64,000 nt of DNA from Scatomorpha merdigallinarum (GCA_018710885.1 DVJA01000058.1:41401-105400), one strand, 5' to 3'. Numbered from the stretch's first letter, positions 33,642-42,593 are shown. Notes: generated from the sequence alone by a model not told the origin. Numbers and translations: made by a program.

Positions 33642-34664
33642 TCAGGATATGAACATCGCGTCGCCAAAGGAGAAGAAACGGTAGCGCTCACGCACGGCCT
33701 CGGCGTAAGCGTTCAGCACGTGCTCGCGCCCTGCGAAGGCGCTCACCAGCATAACGAGCGTACTCTCGGGCAGGTGGAAGTTTGTGACGAGCGCGTCCAT
33801 GCACTTGAACTTGTAACCGGGATAGATGAAGATGTTAGTCCAGCCGCTCGTTGGCGCGATAGTGCCGTCCGCAGAAGCGAAGCTCTCTATCGTGCGGCAG
33901 GAGGTGGTGCCTACACAGACCACGCGGCCTCCGTTTTGCTTAGTCTCGTTTATGATACGGGCGGTCTCTTCAGGCACTATGCAGAACTCGCTGTGCATGT
34001 CGTGGTCCTCGATCTCGTCCTCTTTGACGGGCCTGAAGGTGCCGAGGCCCACGTGCAGGGTGACGAAGCACTCGCGCACGCCCTTGGCGGCTATCTTGTC
34101 TAGCAGCTCGCGGGTGAAGTGCAGCCCGGCCGTCGGGGCGGCGGCAGAACCCAGCTCGCGCGAGTAGACGGTCTGATAGCGTTCTGAGTCTTCAAGCTCG
34201 GCCTTTATATATGGCGGCAGAGGCATTTTTCCCAGGCGCTCGAGGACTTCCAGGAAGATGCCCTCATAATGGAACTCGATTATGCGGTTGCCCCCATCGG
34301 CCACGGAGATAACCTCTGCCGTGAGCTCGCCGCCGCCGAATGTGAGGTGCGTGCCGGGCTTGGTCTTGCGCCCCGGCCGGGTCAGGCACTCCCAGCGCCC
34401 GCCGCCCAGGTCGCGCAGCAGCAGCACTTCCACGGCCCCTCCCGTCTCGCGTGTGCCCATGAGCCTGGCCGGCAGGACGCGCGAGTCGTTCATAACTAGG
34501 CAGTCTCCGGGCTGCAACAACTCCGCGAGGTCGGAGAACACGCGGTGAGTCACCTCACCTGTGGCGCGGTCGAGGCACATGAGGCGCGAAGAATCGCGCT
34601 TCTCGAGGGGGGTCTGGGCTATGAGCTCTTCGGGCAGCTCAAAGTAAAAATCTGACTTTTTCAT
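33642..34664 (-). CDS. queA: S-adenosylmethionine:tRNA ribosyltransferase-isomerase
   Basis: QueA transfers ribose from SAM to preQ1 in tRNA to form epoxyqueuosine. The 340-residue protein has the family segments FYFELPEELIAQTPLEKRDSSRL, VMNDSRVLPARLMG, MPLPPYIK, PTAGLHFT and HVGLGTFRPV. The ATG follows AAAGGCGTAAT. It is 12 bases after the SpoIID-like gene, so read-through from that gene is possible. No tgt lies beside it in the window. Confidence 0.97.
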   Translation of the reverse strand: MKKSDFYFELPEELIAQTPLEKRDSSRLMCLDRATGEVTHRVFSDLAELLQPGDCLVMNDSRVLPARLMGTRETGGAVEVLLLRDLGGGRWECLTRPGRKTKPGTHLTFGGGELTAEVISVADGGNRIIEFHYEGIFLEVLERLGKMPLPPYIKAELEDSERYQTVYSRELGSAAAPTAGLHFTRELLDKIAAKGVRECFVTLHVGLGTFRPVKEDEIEDHDMHSEFCIVPEETARIINETKQNGGRVVCVGTTSCRTIESFASADGTIAPTSGWTNIFIYPGYKFKCMDALVTNFHLPESTLVMLVSAFAGREHVLNAYAEAVRERYRFFSFGDAMFIS

Positions 34665-34676
34665 ATTACGCCTTTC

Positions 34677-36347
34677 TCAGACGCCGCGCGAGAGCTCGAC
34701 GCCGGTAAAGTAGAAGTTGATAATCTGGTCGAAGGTAAAGCCATAGCTTTCTGCCATGGCGTAGGCGCCGTACTGGCTCATGCCGAGGTTGTGTCCCCAG
34801 CCGGATCCGGTAAAGGTGAAACGGCTGCCGTTCTCGCTCAGCTCAAAGCGTATGCTGTTGAGGCCCAGCGAGCCCGTGACAAAGCTGTAGCAGCTTCCGC
34901 GCTCAAAGCTGGCTCGGCGTCCGTCGGGGTCGCTGAGGGTAATACCGATCACGTTACCCGTTTCGGAGCGCTCGAGCTCTATGTCCGTGACTTCAGAGAG
35001 GGCATAGCCCTGCTGGTTCACGGCAGAGGCCAACTGAGAACCCGTGAGCGTGCGCGTCCACTCGCTGTAGGAGTTGACGCTGCCGGCCGCGGCCTCATAT
35101 GGGTCTATTTTTCCGCGCAGGTAGCTCACGGCGTTGGCCATGACGTTTTCGCTGTTCTCGGTGGCGCCGCCGTTCGATGAACAGTACATGGCGTCTATCG
35201 GGCGGCCGCCGCTGGTGATGTAGAGTCCGGCCGTGGCTTCAACCGCGGCGTCGGTGCTGCCGCTCGAGGCGTTGGTACCGCGGTAGACCTGGCTATACGT
35301 GTCGTTGGTGACGTCGCAGTTGTAGCCGGGGAGGCTGTCAAAGTGGCTTGCAACGTAAGTGCGCGCGCACATGGCCTGGGCCTTGAGCGCTTCTGCGGGC
35401 CAACCGTCGCTCATCTCGTAGGGCAGGACGCCCTTGACGTAGTCCTCTATGTCCACGACGTTTATGACTGTGAGTTTACCTCCGGTCTGGCGGGAGTACT
35501 CAAAGCCTCCCCGGTATGTATAACCCTTAAACCAGGTCAGCGCGTCGCCTCTGGTGCTGCGCGGCTCCACGGCCAGGGAGTAGTCGTCGCCGCAGTCGAA
35601 CTCGAAGAGTATGCGCGCATCCGAAGTGCGGGTCACAACAACACAGCGGCTGCTGGCAGTATAGGCCTCACCCCCGCTCGAGTAGGCCGCGTTTGCGGCC
35701 TCGTTGGCGCTGTAATAGTTGCCGTACAGGGCGCGGAAGTCGCCGTCATAGTAGCCGACGAAGCCTCCACTGTATGCGCCCGCAACCTCGAGTGCCTCTT
35801 CAAAGCTGTCGTAGTACCCAGGCAGCAGCACATGGTAGCAGCCGACTGTGCCACCGGGCGTCTCGGTGTTGCGGTCCATGACCATCGTGATGGCCGTCTC
35901 GTCCGTGTAGGCCAGGGCGTGGAATTCGCGGTCATCGTCGTAGTAGCCGAGCGAATATCCGCTGCCAACTTCGTTTTCCAGATTGGCGTATTCAAGCGTG
36001 GAGTTGCGCACGCTGCTCTCTCCGTCGTAATAATATAGCGCCACGCGAACCTTGTCATGCTCGAGGTCCAGCCTACCGGTTACTTCAAGGGGCTCCGGGT
36101 CGCCTTCCGGCTCCACAAGGCCCGGCTCGCCGCCGAGCTGCACCAGGCCGTCGGCTGTCATGACGTACTGGCCGCCGCTCGAGAGCTGTCCGCGGCCTCC
36201 GGAGCCTATGGCCCAGAGTCCGTCGAGAGTGCCCGGCTGCGCCGTGCCGTTTATGTATATTGCCTCCGAGGCCAATGCGCCCGGCGCGGCCAGGGCCAGT
36301 ACAAAGGTCAGAGCCAGTATAAATGAGATTGCTGCGCGTACTTTCAT
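34677..36347 (-). CDS. SpoIID/LytB-domain protein with SPOR-like region
   Basis: The 556-residue exported protein has a signal peptide (MKVRAAISFILALTFVLALA...ALA). The C-terminal half is the SpoIID domain: VVDIEDYVKGVLPYEMSDGWP, AMCARTYVASHF, and GWGHNLGMSQYGAYAMAESYG at the end. SpoIID degrades denuded peptidoglycan during engulfment; relatives also act in vegetative cells. The N-terminal half holds aromatic-rich repeats (GYYDSFEEALEVA, NYYSANEAANAAY) that resemble SPOR domains binding denuded glycan. That extension makes it far longer than SpoIID itself. The developmental role is inferred. Confidence 0.88.
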   Translation of the reverse strand: MKVRAAISFILALTFVLALAAPGALASEAIYINGTAQPGTLDGLWAIGSGGRGQLSSGGQYVMTADGLVQLGGEPGLVEPEGDPEPLEVTGRLDLEHDKVRVALYYYDGESSVRNSTLEYANLENEVGSGYSLGYYDDDREFHALAYTDETAITMVMDRNTETPGGTVGCYHVLLPGYYDSFEEALEVAGAYSGGFVGYYDGDFRALYGNYYSANEAANAAYSSGGEAYTASSRCVVVTRTSDARILFEFDCGDDYSLAVEPRSTRGDALTWFKGYTYRGGFEYSRQTGGKLTVINVVDIEDYVKGVLPYEMSDGWPAEALKAQAMCARTYVASHFDSLPGYNCDVTNDTYSQVYRGTNASSGSTDAAVEATAGLYITSGGRPIDAMYCSSNGGATENSENVMANAVSYLRGKIDPYEAAAGSVNSYSEWTRTLTGSQLASAVNQQGYALSEVTDIELERSETGNVIGITLSDPDGRRASFERGSCYSFVTGSLGLNSIRFELSENGSRFTFTGSGWGHNLGMSQYGAYAMAESYGFTFDQIINFYFTGVELSRGV

Positions 36348-36383
36348 AAATGCACCTTTCAGTGTCGTGATTTTAACGATTTA

Positions 36384-36412
36384 TTGACTGATATAACCGG
36401 CGGTGGTAATAT
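36384..36412 (+). promoter_or_regulatory. Promoter of the asd-dapA-dapB region
   Basis: TTGACT (36384-36389), a 17-base spacer and TAATAT (36407-36412). It gives a leader of about 140 bases before asd. GCCGGG near 36421 and CCCGGC near 36500 could pair, but no known riboswitch was recognised. Confidence 0.6.
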
Positions 36413-36560
36413 AAAGTGAAGCCGGGTACTATTCGTCAGCTTTCGACAATACAGCCTTTATTATAGATGTTGTCAGGCTCAATTGCAAGCTCGGTTTGCC
36501 CGGCATTATTTCACTCCCGTGCGAATATGCTTTTTGTACGGCGAAAGGAAGGTCTTGCTT

Positions 36561-37646
36561 ATGGAGAAACTTAAAGTCGGCGTGATAGGCGGCACCGGTA
36601 TGGTGGGCCAGCGCTTCGTAACGCTTATTGCTGAACACCCGTGGTTTGAGCTCAAGGTCATTGCCGCGAGCGCTCGCAGTGCGGGCAAGACCTATGAGGA
36701 GGCTGCCGGCAAACGCTGGGCACTCGACGTGCCCATGCCTGAGAGTGCCAAGAGCATAGTCGTCAAGGACGCCTCCGACGTAAAGGGCGTGGCTGACGAG
36801 GTGGATTTCGTCTTCTCGGCTGTTGACATGAAGAAGGAAGAGATCCTGGCCCTCGAAGAGGAATATGCCAAGTATGAAACGCCTGTTGTCTCCAACAACA
36901 GCGCCAACCGCTGGACTCCGGACGTGCCCATGGTCATCCCGGAGATAAACCCCGAACACCTGGAGATCATCTCCGCACAGAAAAAGCGCCTCGGCACTAC
37001 CCGCGGCTTCATCGCCGTCAAGAGCAACTGCTCCATCCAGAGCTACGTCCCTGCGCTCTCCCCGCTCAGGCTTGAATACGGCCTCAACAAGATTCTCGTC
37101 TGCACTTACCAGGCCATATCCGGCGCCGGTAAAACCTTTGAGACCTGGCCCGACATGGTGGACAACGTCATCCCCTACATCGGCGGCGAGGAGGAGAAGA
37201 GCGAGCAGGAGCCGCTCAAAGTCTGGGGCACGGTGAGCGGCGACCACATAGCAAACGCCGTCAAGCCCACCATCACCGCGCAGTGCCTGCGCGTTCCCGC
37301 CTCCAACGGCCACATGGCCGCGGTGTTCTGCTCCTTTGACAAAACCCCGTCCATGGACGAGATGAAGGCCGTTTGGGCCGCCTACAAGGGCCGCCCGCAG
37401 GAGCTTAACCTCCCCAGCGCCCCGAAGCAGTTCCTGCGCTACTTTGAGGAACCCGACCGTCCGCAGACCAGGCTGGACCGCATGAACGAGCGCGGCATGC
37501 AGATCTCCATCGGCCGTCTGAGGCCCGACACGCAGTACGACTACAAGTTCGTCTGCCTGAGCCACAACACCCTCAGGGGCGCCGCCGGCGGCGCCGTAGA
37601 GCTCGCCGAACTGCTGACTGCCGAGGGATACATCACCAGGAAGTAA
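36561..37646 (+). CDS. asd: Aspartate-semialdehyde dehydrogenase
   Basis: The enzyme reduces aspartyl phosphate to aspartate semialdehyde with NADPH, the branch point for lysine/diaminopimelate, threonine and methionine. The 361-residue protein has the GVIGGTGMVGQRFV nucleotide-binding start, the catalytic Cys157 in VKSNCSIQSY, and the later ASNGHMAAVFCSF region. It is of the fungal/archaeal-type length class. ATG 36561 follows AAGGAAGG. It leads asd-dapA-dapB on plus, spaced by 123 bases from dapA. Confidence 0.96.
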   Translation: MEKLKVGVIGGTGMVGQRFVTLIAEHPWFELKVIAASARSAGKTYEEAAGKRWALDVPMPESAKSIVVKDASDVKGVADEVDFVFSAVDMKKEEILALEEEYAKYETPVVSNNSANRWTPDVPMVIPEINPEHLEIISAQKKRLGTTRGFIAVKSNCSIQSYVPALSPLRLEYGLNKILVCTYQAISGAGKTFETWPDMVDNVIPYIGGEEEKSEQEPLKVWGTVSGDHIANAVKPTITAQCLRVPASNGHMAAVFCSFDKTPSMDEMKAVWAAYKGRPQELNLPSAPKQFLRYFEEPDRPQTRLDRMNERGMQISIGRLRPDTQYDYKFVCLSHNTLRGAAGGAVELAELLTAEGYITRK

Positions 37647-37769
37647 GGTCAGAGAATAATTGACAAGGGGTTATGAACACCACGTTCACGGCCGCGCCGT
37701 CTCACTCCTGTGCAAACGGCGCGCCCTCCCCTGTGGGAATAACAATATATACCGAGAAGGAGGATCAGC

Positions 37770-38663
37770 ATGCCCAAGACACCAATTTTCACCGGCTCTT
37801 GCACAGCCATAGTCACGCCCTACACCGAGACCGGAGTGGATTACGCCAAGTACGAAGAGCTCCTCGAGATGCAGTACGCCGGGGGCACCAGCGCCATACT
37901 CGTGTGCGGCACGACCGGAGAAAACCCCACGCACACCGCCGAAGAGCACAACAAACTCACCGAGCTCACTGTAAAGCGCTGCGCCGGGCGCATGAAGGTC
38001 ATCGTCGGTGTCGGCTCCAACAACACCGAGCACGCGCTCGAGCAGGCCAAGCACGCCGAAGGCTGCGGAGCCGACGGCATTCTCATGGTCACGCCTTACT
38101 ACAACAAGACCACCCAGGCCGGACTCATAGAGCACTTCAGCTACGTCGCTGACCGCGTCAAAGTTCCAATGATACTCTATAACGTTCCGTCCCGCACCGG
38201 CATCGGCATTAAGCCCACGACTTACAAGGCTCTCTCGGCCCACCCGAACATCAACGGCGTCAAGGAGGCCTCCGGCAACATCGCCGAGTACGCGCTCACG
38301 CGCAGCATGTGCGGCGACGAGCTCGTATTCTGGTCCGGCAACGACTCCGACACCGTGCCCATGATGGCCCTCGGCGCATACGGCGTCATCTCCGTGGCCT
38401 CGAACATCATCCCCGCCGACGTCGCGAAGCTGTGTCAGCTCTGTCTCGACGGCGACTTCAAGGCCGCCACCGCCGAGTACTTCCGTCTTGCCGACTTCTT
38501 CGACAAGCTCTTTATCGAAACCAACCCCATCCCCGTCAAGACGGCCATGAACCTCGCCGGGCTCAACGTGGGCAAACTACGCCTGCCGCTCGTGGACATG
38601 GCCGAAGGCAACAAGGCCAAGCTCATTGAAAGCATGCACGCCGTGGGCCTCAAGACCGTCTGA
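37770..38663 (+). CDS. dapA: 4-hydroxy-tetrahydrodipicolinate synthase
   Basis: DapA condenses aspartate semialdehyde with pyruvate. The 297-residue TIM barrel has GTTGENPT at about 47-54, the active-site Tyr137 in LYNVPSRTG, and the Schiff-base Lys165 in GVKEASGN. The ATG follows GAGAAGGAGGATCAGC, a strong site. Its partners on either side supply its substrate and use its product. N-acetylneuraminate lyase relatives are ruled out by context. Confidence 0.96.
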   Translation: MPKTPIFTGSCTAIVTPYTETGVDYAKYEELLEMQYAGGTSAILVCGTTGENPTHTAEEHNKLTELTVKRCAGRMKVIVGVGSNNTEHALEQAKHAEGCGADGILMVTPYYNKTTQAGLIEHFSYVADRVKVPMILYNVPSRTGIGIKPTTYKALSAHPNINGVKEASGNIAEYALTRSMCGDELVFWSGNDSDTVPMMALGAYGVISVASNIIPADVAKLCQLCLDGDFKAATAEYFRLADFFDKLFIETNPIPVKTAMNLAGLNVGKLRLPLVDMAEGNKAKLIESMHAVGLKTV

Positions 38664-38681
38664 GCGAGAGAAGGTAGGCAC

Positions 38682-39440
38682 ATGCTAAAGATAATCGTCT
38701 CCGGCTGCAACGGCCACATGGGACAGGACGTCGTGGAGATCTGCACCGGCATGGAGGACGTGGAAATACCCTGCGGCTTCAACCGCACCCCAATTGCGAA
38801 GAACGGATTCCCGGTCTACTCCAACCCCGCCGAGTACACAGGCGAGGCCGATGCCGTGATAGACTTCTCCAATCCGGCCAACCTCACCGCCCTGTTGGAC
38901 TTCTGCATAGAGCGGCAAATCCCCGCCGTACTGTGCACCACCGGATACTCCGAAGAGCAGCTCGCGGAGATAGACGCGGCGAGCAAGAAAGTCCCCCTCT
39001 TCAAGAGCGGCAACATGTCCCTCGGCATCAATCTCATGATGCGCCTGGTGCGCCGCGCTGCGGCCGCGCTTGAGGGCTTTGACGTGGAAATACTGGAAAA
39101 GCACCACAACCGCAAACTCGACGCCCCCAGCGGCACCGCGCTCATGTTGGCTGACGCCGCCGCCGAAGCCCTGCCCTACAAGGCCGAATATGTCTATGAA
39201 CGCCACAGTGTCCGTCAAAAGCGCCGCCGCGAAGAGATAGGCATCTCGTCCGTGCGCGGCGGGACCATAGTCGGCGAGCACGAGGTCATATTCGCCGGCC
39301 CCGATGAAGTGCTAAGCATAGAACACCGGGCCCTCGACCGCGGCGTATTCGCCTCCGGCGCCGTCGCCGCTGCGAAGTACATAGCCACCGTAACCGAGCC
39401 CGGCCTCTACGACATGGACGACCTGCTCGGCGATCTGTAA
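38682..39440 (+). CDS. dapB: 4-hydroxy-tetrahydrodipicolinate reductase
   Basis: DapB reduces the DapA product with NAD(P)H. The 252-residue protein starts LKIIVSGCNGHMGQDVVEI (nucleotide-binding). It has VDFSNPANL-like and CTTGYSEEQ segments, and the signature EKHHNRKLDAPSGTALML near residue 147. RGGTIVGEHEVIFAG lies near residue 190. It is 18 bases after dapA and ends the unit with a terminator. Confidence 0.97.
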   Translation: MLKIIVSGCNGHMGQDVVEICTGMEDVEIPCGFNRTPIAKNGFPVYSNPAEYTGEADAVIDFSNPANLTALLDFCIERQIPAVLCTTGYSEEQLAEIDAASKKVPLFKSGNMSLGINLMMRLVRRAAAALEGFDVEILEKHHNRKLDAPSGTALMLADAAAEALPYKAEYVYERHSVRQKRRREEIGISSVRGGTIVGEHEVIFAGPDEVLSIEHRALDRGVFASGAVAAAKYIATVTEPGLYDMDDLLGDL

Positions 39441-39454
39441 AAGCAAAACCGCAA

Positions 39455-39482
39455 AAAGGCCAGCCCTCAAGGCTGGCCTTTT
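39455..39482 (+). terminator. Rho-independent terminator after dapB
   Basis: AAAGGCCAGCC and GGCTGGCCTTTT enclose a short loop. It can serve both dapB and the convergent HD gene. Confidence 0.9.
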
Positions 39483-39504
39483 AATTTCCTTTTTGCAGCT
39501 CTGT

Positions 39505-40047
39505 TTACGCCCTCATGGCGTCCAGAGTTATCTGGGCAAGCTCGGGTACGGTCATGCCGAGCATCTCGGCGCCCTTTGTGATGACGTCGCGGGAGCAGCC
39601 GGCAGCGAACTTCTTGTCCTTGAACTTCTTCATGACGCTCTTGCTGTCCATGCCCTCGTATCCGGTGGGGCGCATCTTGGCCGCGGCCCAGATAAGGCCG
39701 GTGAACTCGTCGCAGGCGAAGAGGTACTTTTCCATCTCTCTGGTGGGTTCAACGTCGCAGACCAGGCCGTAGCCGTGACTGCAAACGGCGTGGTTTACCG
39801 TGTCGTCTATGTCAAGCTCCTTCAACAGGCTCTGCGCCTTCACGCAGTGCTGTTCGGGCCACTGCTCAAAGTCTATGTCGTGGAGTATTCCCACGGCGCG
39901 CCAGTAGTCCACATTTTCAGGATCGACGGTCTTGGCTATCTCTCCCATAACCTTGCCGACGGTCTCTGCGTGCTGGATGTGGAAAGGCTCCTTGTTGTAC
40001 TGCTTTACGAGCTCAAGTGCCTGCTCAGGAGTGGGTATGTAACTCAT
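39505..40047 (-). CDS. HD-domain hydrolase
   Basis: The 180-residue protein has metal-binding motifs HIQHAETVG, GILHDID (HD) and CSHGYG, with a later aspartate in FACDEFTG. It belongs to the HD superfamily of metal-dependent phosphohydrolases; the substrate is unknown (nucleotide-like ligands are typical). No membrane segment. The ATG follows GAGGAGGCAGCAAAT. Confidence 0.9.
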   Translation of the reverse strand: MSYIPTPEQALELVKQYNKEPFHIQHAETVGKVMGEIAKTVDPENVDYWRAVGILHDIDFEQWPEQHCVKAQSLLKELDIDDTVNHAVCSHGYGLVCDVEPTREMEKYLFACDEFTGLIWAAAKMRPTGYEGMDSKSVMKKFKDKKFAAGCSRDVITKGAEMLGMTVPELAQITLDAMRA

Positions 40048-40080
40048 ATTTGCTGCCTCCTCAAATTTGCGGATGTTTTT

Positions 40081-40109
40081 ATGATACTACCCGGGCGCGA
40101 ATTTTGCAA
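40081..40109 (-). promoter_or_regulatory. Promoter of the HD-domain gene
   Basis: TTGCAA (40104-40109), a 17-base spacer and TATCAT (40081-40086) on minus. Confidence 0.6.
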
Positions 40110-40163
40110 GACTCGCACGCAAAGCCGCGAGGCTTTTTGCCGCATTTTGCCGTGCAGAGAATC

Positions 40164-40193
40164 GGGCAGGGCCGGATTGCTCCCGCCCTGCCC
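40164..40193 (-). terminator. Hairpin after the small lipoprotein gene
   Basis: GGGCAGGG and CCCTGCCC arms with an inner stem. It is strong but lacks a T run on minus. Confidence 0.45.
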
Positions 40194-40198
40194 AAAGC

Positions 40199-40423
40199 TC
40201 AATCCATGGCAGACATGCTGGGCGCCGTAGTCATGGTATCCTGCGCGGTGAGCGGCGGGTCCACGGGAGTGTCGCTCGTGTGTGCCGGGCTGGCCGTCGG
40301 CATGGTCGAGTGCACGGGCGCAGTGGGCGCGTCGGAAACCATACCGTCCTCGACTTCGCCGCAGCCGGCCAGTGAACCCAGCAGCGCTGCGAGCGCAAGC
40401 GCTATTGCAAGCTTTGCTTTCAT
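40199..40423 (-). CDS. Small putative lipoprotein
   Basis: The 74-residue product has a typical lipoprotein signal (MKAKLAIALALAALLGSLAGC, with Cys at residue 21). The short tail is rich in Thr, Ser, Pro, Met and Ala and has no recognisable fold. The ATG follows GGAGGGATAGC. It is transcribed alone, divergent from rubrerythrin. No homologue is recognised. It may be a lineage-specific surface peptide; the weak conservation expected of such tails lowers certainty. Confidence 0.65.
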   Translation of the reverse strand: MKAKLAIALALAALLGSLAGCGEVEDGMVSDAPTAPVHSTMPTASPAHTSDTPVDPPLTAQDTMTTAPSMSAMD

Positions 40424-40503
40424 GCTATCCCTCCGAATCTGTATTCCACGCTATTTTGCGCTGAAAGGTTTGATTATATTCACGTTTAATTTGCAATTTG
40501 CGC

Positions 40504-40531
40504 TTGCATTTTTTCATAAAGAGTATATGAT
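40504..40531 (+). promoter_or_regulatory. Rubrerythrin promoter
   Basis: TTGCAT (40504-40509), a 16-base spacer and TATGAT (40526-40531). No PerR-type box was recognised. Confidence 0.55.
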
Positions 40532-40564
40532 AGTTATGTATAACCTTGAAGGAGGCGCATTACC

Positions 40565-41104
40565 ATGGAACTTAAAAACAGTCAGACTTATAAAAACCTT
40601 GAAACCGCTTTTGCCGGCGAGAGCCAGGCCCGCGTAAAGTACGAGTATTATTCCAGCCAGGCCAAGAAGGACGGCTATGAGCAGATAGCCGCCGTCTTTG
40701 CCGAGACTTCTGCCAACGAAAAAGAGCACGCCAAGCTCTGGTACAAGCACCTGCACGACGGCAAGGTCGGCCCCACCACCGAGAACCTCAAGCTCGCCGC
40801 CGAGGGTGAGAACTACGAGTGGACCGAGATGTACGCTGAATTCGCCAAGACCGCTCATGAAGAGGGTTTCGAGGCCCTGGCCAAGCAGTTTGAGGGCGTC
40901 GCCGCCATCGAAAAGCTGCACGAAGAGCGCTACCTGGCCCTGCTTAAGAACATCGAGGAGGCCAAGGTCTTCTCCCGCATCGGCGACCAGGTCTGGGTCT
41001 GCCGCAACTGCGGCCACGTCCACGTCGGCCCCACCGCTCCCGTCGTATGCCCTGTCTGTGCTCACCCGCAGGCCTACTTCGAGCTGCGCGCCGAGAACTA
41101 TTGA
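40565..41104 (+). CDS. rbr: Rubrerythrin
   Basis: Rubrerythrin reduces hydrogen peroxide in anaerobes. The 179-residue protein has the N-terminal diiron four-helix domain: ExxARxKYEYY (AGESQARVKYEYYS), ETSANEKEHAKLW and EEGFEALAKQF, then EKLHEERYLALL. It ends in a rubredoxin-like FeS4 domain (VCRNCGH and CPVCAHPQAYF). The ATG follows GGAGGCGCATTACC. Typical of oxygen-sensitive Clostridia; it has its own promoter and terminator. Confidence 0.97.
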   Translation: MELKNSQTYKNLETAFAGESQARVKYEYYSSQAKKDGYEQIAAVFAETSANEKEHAKLWYKHLHDGKVGPTTENLKLAAEGENYEWTEMYAEFAKTAHEEGFEALAKQFEGVAAIEKLHEERYLALLKNIEEAKVFSRIGDQVWVCRNCGHVHVGPTAPVVCPVCAHPQAYFELRAENY

Positions 41105-41120
41105 GTTTCTGTTCAAAACC

Positions 41121-41154
41121 AAAACGGGAATTGGCATTAGCCAATTCCCGTTTT
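41121..41154. terminator. Bidirectional terminator between rubrerythrin and the CapA-like gene
   Basis: AAAACGGGAATTGGC and GCCAATTCCCGTTTT form a 15-base perfect stem with a four-base loop, flanked by A/T runs that serve both convergent genes. Confidence 0.95.
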
Positions 41155-41167
41155 ACTATTTCCGGCT

Positions 41168-42499
41168 TCACTCAGCGGCTTCACCCTCGAAGAGCGGGTC
41201 ATACTGGCCGCCGTAAAATTCGTGCGCGGCATTGAGCGCCGTCACCATGTCGTTATAGATATCCTCGGTCATGAACTCCCAGTCGTCGCCGCTCTCCCAG
41301 GCGTCTATGGCCGCGTGCAGGTCAACTACGCGGTAGTGCCAGTCGTAGTCGTTGATGCCATAGTCGTAGAGGTCTGCCATGTAGATGGGCCTGTAGCTCA
41401 CGTTCGTGACGCGGGTTTCGCCGCTGGCGTCGTCGCGGGTTATCTCCAGGTTGAGTATAGCGGAGATGTCCGTGTACTCGTCGTTCTGGCAGGAGATCAG
41501 GTTGCCCAGACTGTAGCAAACAAACGCCGTCCGCTCCGTGCCGTCCTCCAGCGTCACCGTGCGCATCTCCATCGGCTGCGGCACGCGGCAGTGCCCGCCG
41601 ATTATCACATCTGCGCCGGAGGCTATGAGGTTGTCGGCTATCTCATACTGCAAATCATCCGGAGACGTCGAGAACTCGGTGCCCCAGGACATGAACACGA
41701 ACACGAGATCAGCTCCCGCTTCGCGCGCTGCGGCGATATCGCTGTCCATAAGCCCGTAGTCTATTTCCGTGCCGCCGGTCAGGTAGTCCGTGGCGCAGAT
41801 GCTGGCAGCATACTCAAAGCCGCTCACAGGCACATTGTTGGTGTCGCAGGTGTAGGCGAGGAAGGCCACGGAGATGCCGTTTATGTCAGCCATCGTGCGG
41901 TTGCCGGAGCTGTCTCTCTCCTCCTGAGTGCGGTAAGTGCCCACATGCGCGAGCCCGGCATTGTCGAGCGCGTCAAGTGTGTAGTCTATGCCGTCTTTGT
42001 ACGAGTCAGCCAAGTGACTGGTTGCGGTGTTTACGAGGTCAAAGCCCACGGAGCTTATGGCGCCCGCAAGTGAGACCGGCGAACGGAAGAGCGGATAGGC
42101 GGTGTACTCTCCCCCATCTGCCAGGGTGGATACCAGTGAGCAGACAGCGTAGTCGGCCCCGGATATGAGATCCGGCAGCACGCCGAAAATGGGGGTGTAG
42201 TCATATGTGCCGTCGGAGGTGAGCGCTTCGGTGTTTAGCCCCGTGTGCATGACTATGTCGCCGCCCACGGCTATGGTAGCGGTCGTGGTTCCGGCTTCAA
42301 CCTGCTCGGGATCAGTCTGCTCCGTAGGTTGCGGCGTCGGCTCGACAGATGGCGCCTGCGTACCTGACACAGCCGGGCTGGCGCTCACGTCGGGCTCGTC
42401 CGAGGCACCGGCAAACGAGAAGACCACTATGGCAACGATTATAGCCAGCGCTATCACGGCCGCAAGGACTATCAGCGCCAATTTCAATTTGCTATTCAT
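41168..42499 (-). CDS. CapA-family (PGA_cap) membrane-anchored protein
   Basis: The 443-residue protein has one N-terminal membrane helix (about 7-30), a Ser/Thr/Pro/Gln-rich linker to about residue 70, and then a calcineurin-like CapA domain. VGGDIVMHTGL is near residue 78, and MSWGTEFSTSP and VIIGGHCRVPQPME follow. The usual GGHPHVxQ is changed to GGHCRVPQ, which may alter metal binding. CapA proteins act in poly-gamma-glutamate production; no capB or capC lies here, so that role cannot be assumed. The catalytic domain is outside the cell. Confidence 0.87.
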   Translation of the reverse strand: MNSKLKLALIVLAAVIALAIIVAIVVFSFAGASDEPDVSASPAVSGTQAPSVEPTPQPTEQTDPEQVEAGTTTATIAVGGDIVMHTGLNTEALTSDGTYDYTPIFGVLPDLISGADYAVCSLVSTLADGGEYTAYPLFRSPVSLAGAISSVGFDLVNTATSHLADSYKDGIDYTLDALDNAGLAHVGTYRTQEERDSSGNRTMADINGISVAFLAYTCDTNNVPVSGFEYAASICATDYLTGGTEIDYGLMDSDIAAAREAGADLVFVFMSWGTEFSTSPDDLQYEIADNLIASGADVIIGGHCRVPQPMEMRTVTLEDGTERTAFVCYSLGNLISCQNDEYTDISAILNLEITRDDASGETRVTNVSYRPIYMADLYDYGINDYDWHYRVVDLHAAIDAWESGDDWEFMTEDIYNDMVTALNAAHEFYGGQYDPLFEGEAAE

Positions 42500-42536
42500 T
42501 GAGCATACCTCGCTTGGGTTCAGGATGTAGCAAGAT

Positions 42537-42564
42537 ATTATACCACAGAATGTAATAATTGCAA
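42537..42564 (-). promoter_or_regulatory. Promoter of the CapA-like gene
   Basis: TTGCAA (42559-42564), a 16-base spacer and TATAAT (42537-42542) on minus. TTGCAA is self-complementary and also serves as the -35 of the divergent promoter. Confidence 0.75.
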
Positions 42565-42587
42565 AGCCCCCGGGCGCGTGTTACAAT
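42559..42587 (+). promoter_or_regulatory. Promoter of rlmD-like gene, probably leaderless
   Basis: TTGCAA (42559-42564), a 17-base spacer and TACAAT (42582-42587). The ATG at 42594 is six bases beyond the -10, where transcription should begin, and no ribosome binding site precedes it. Confidence 0.65.
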
Positions 42588-42593
42588 AAGCGC

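Noticed and set aside
36413..36560. Lysine riboswitch or T-box before asd
   Set aside because: No lysine riboswitch core or T-box sequence was seen; only a possible distant GCCGGG/CCCGGC pairing.
36429..37565. 378-residue minus-strand frame opposite asd
   Set aside because: It covers the catalytic region of a certain asd gene and shows no domain pattern.
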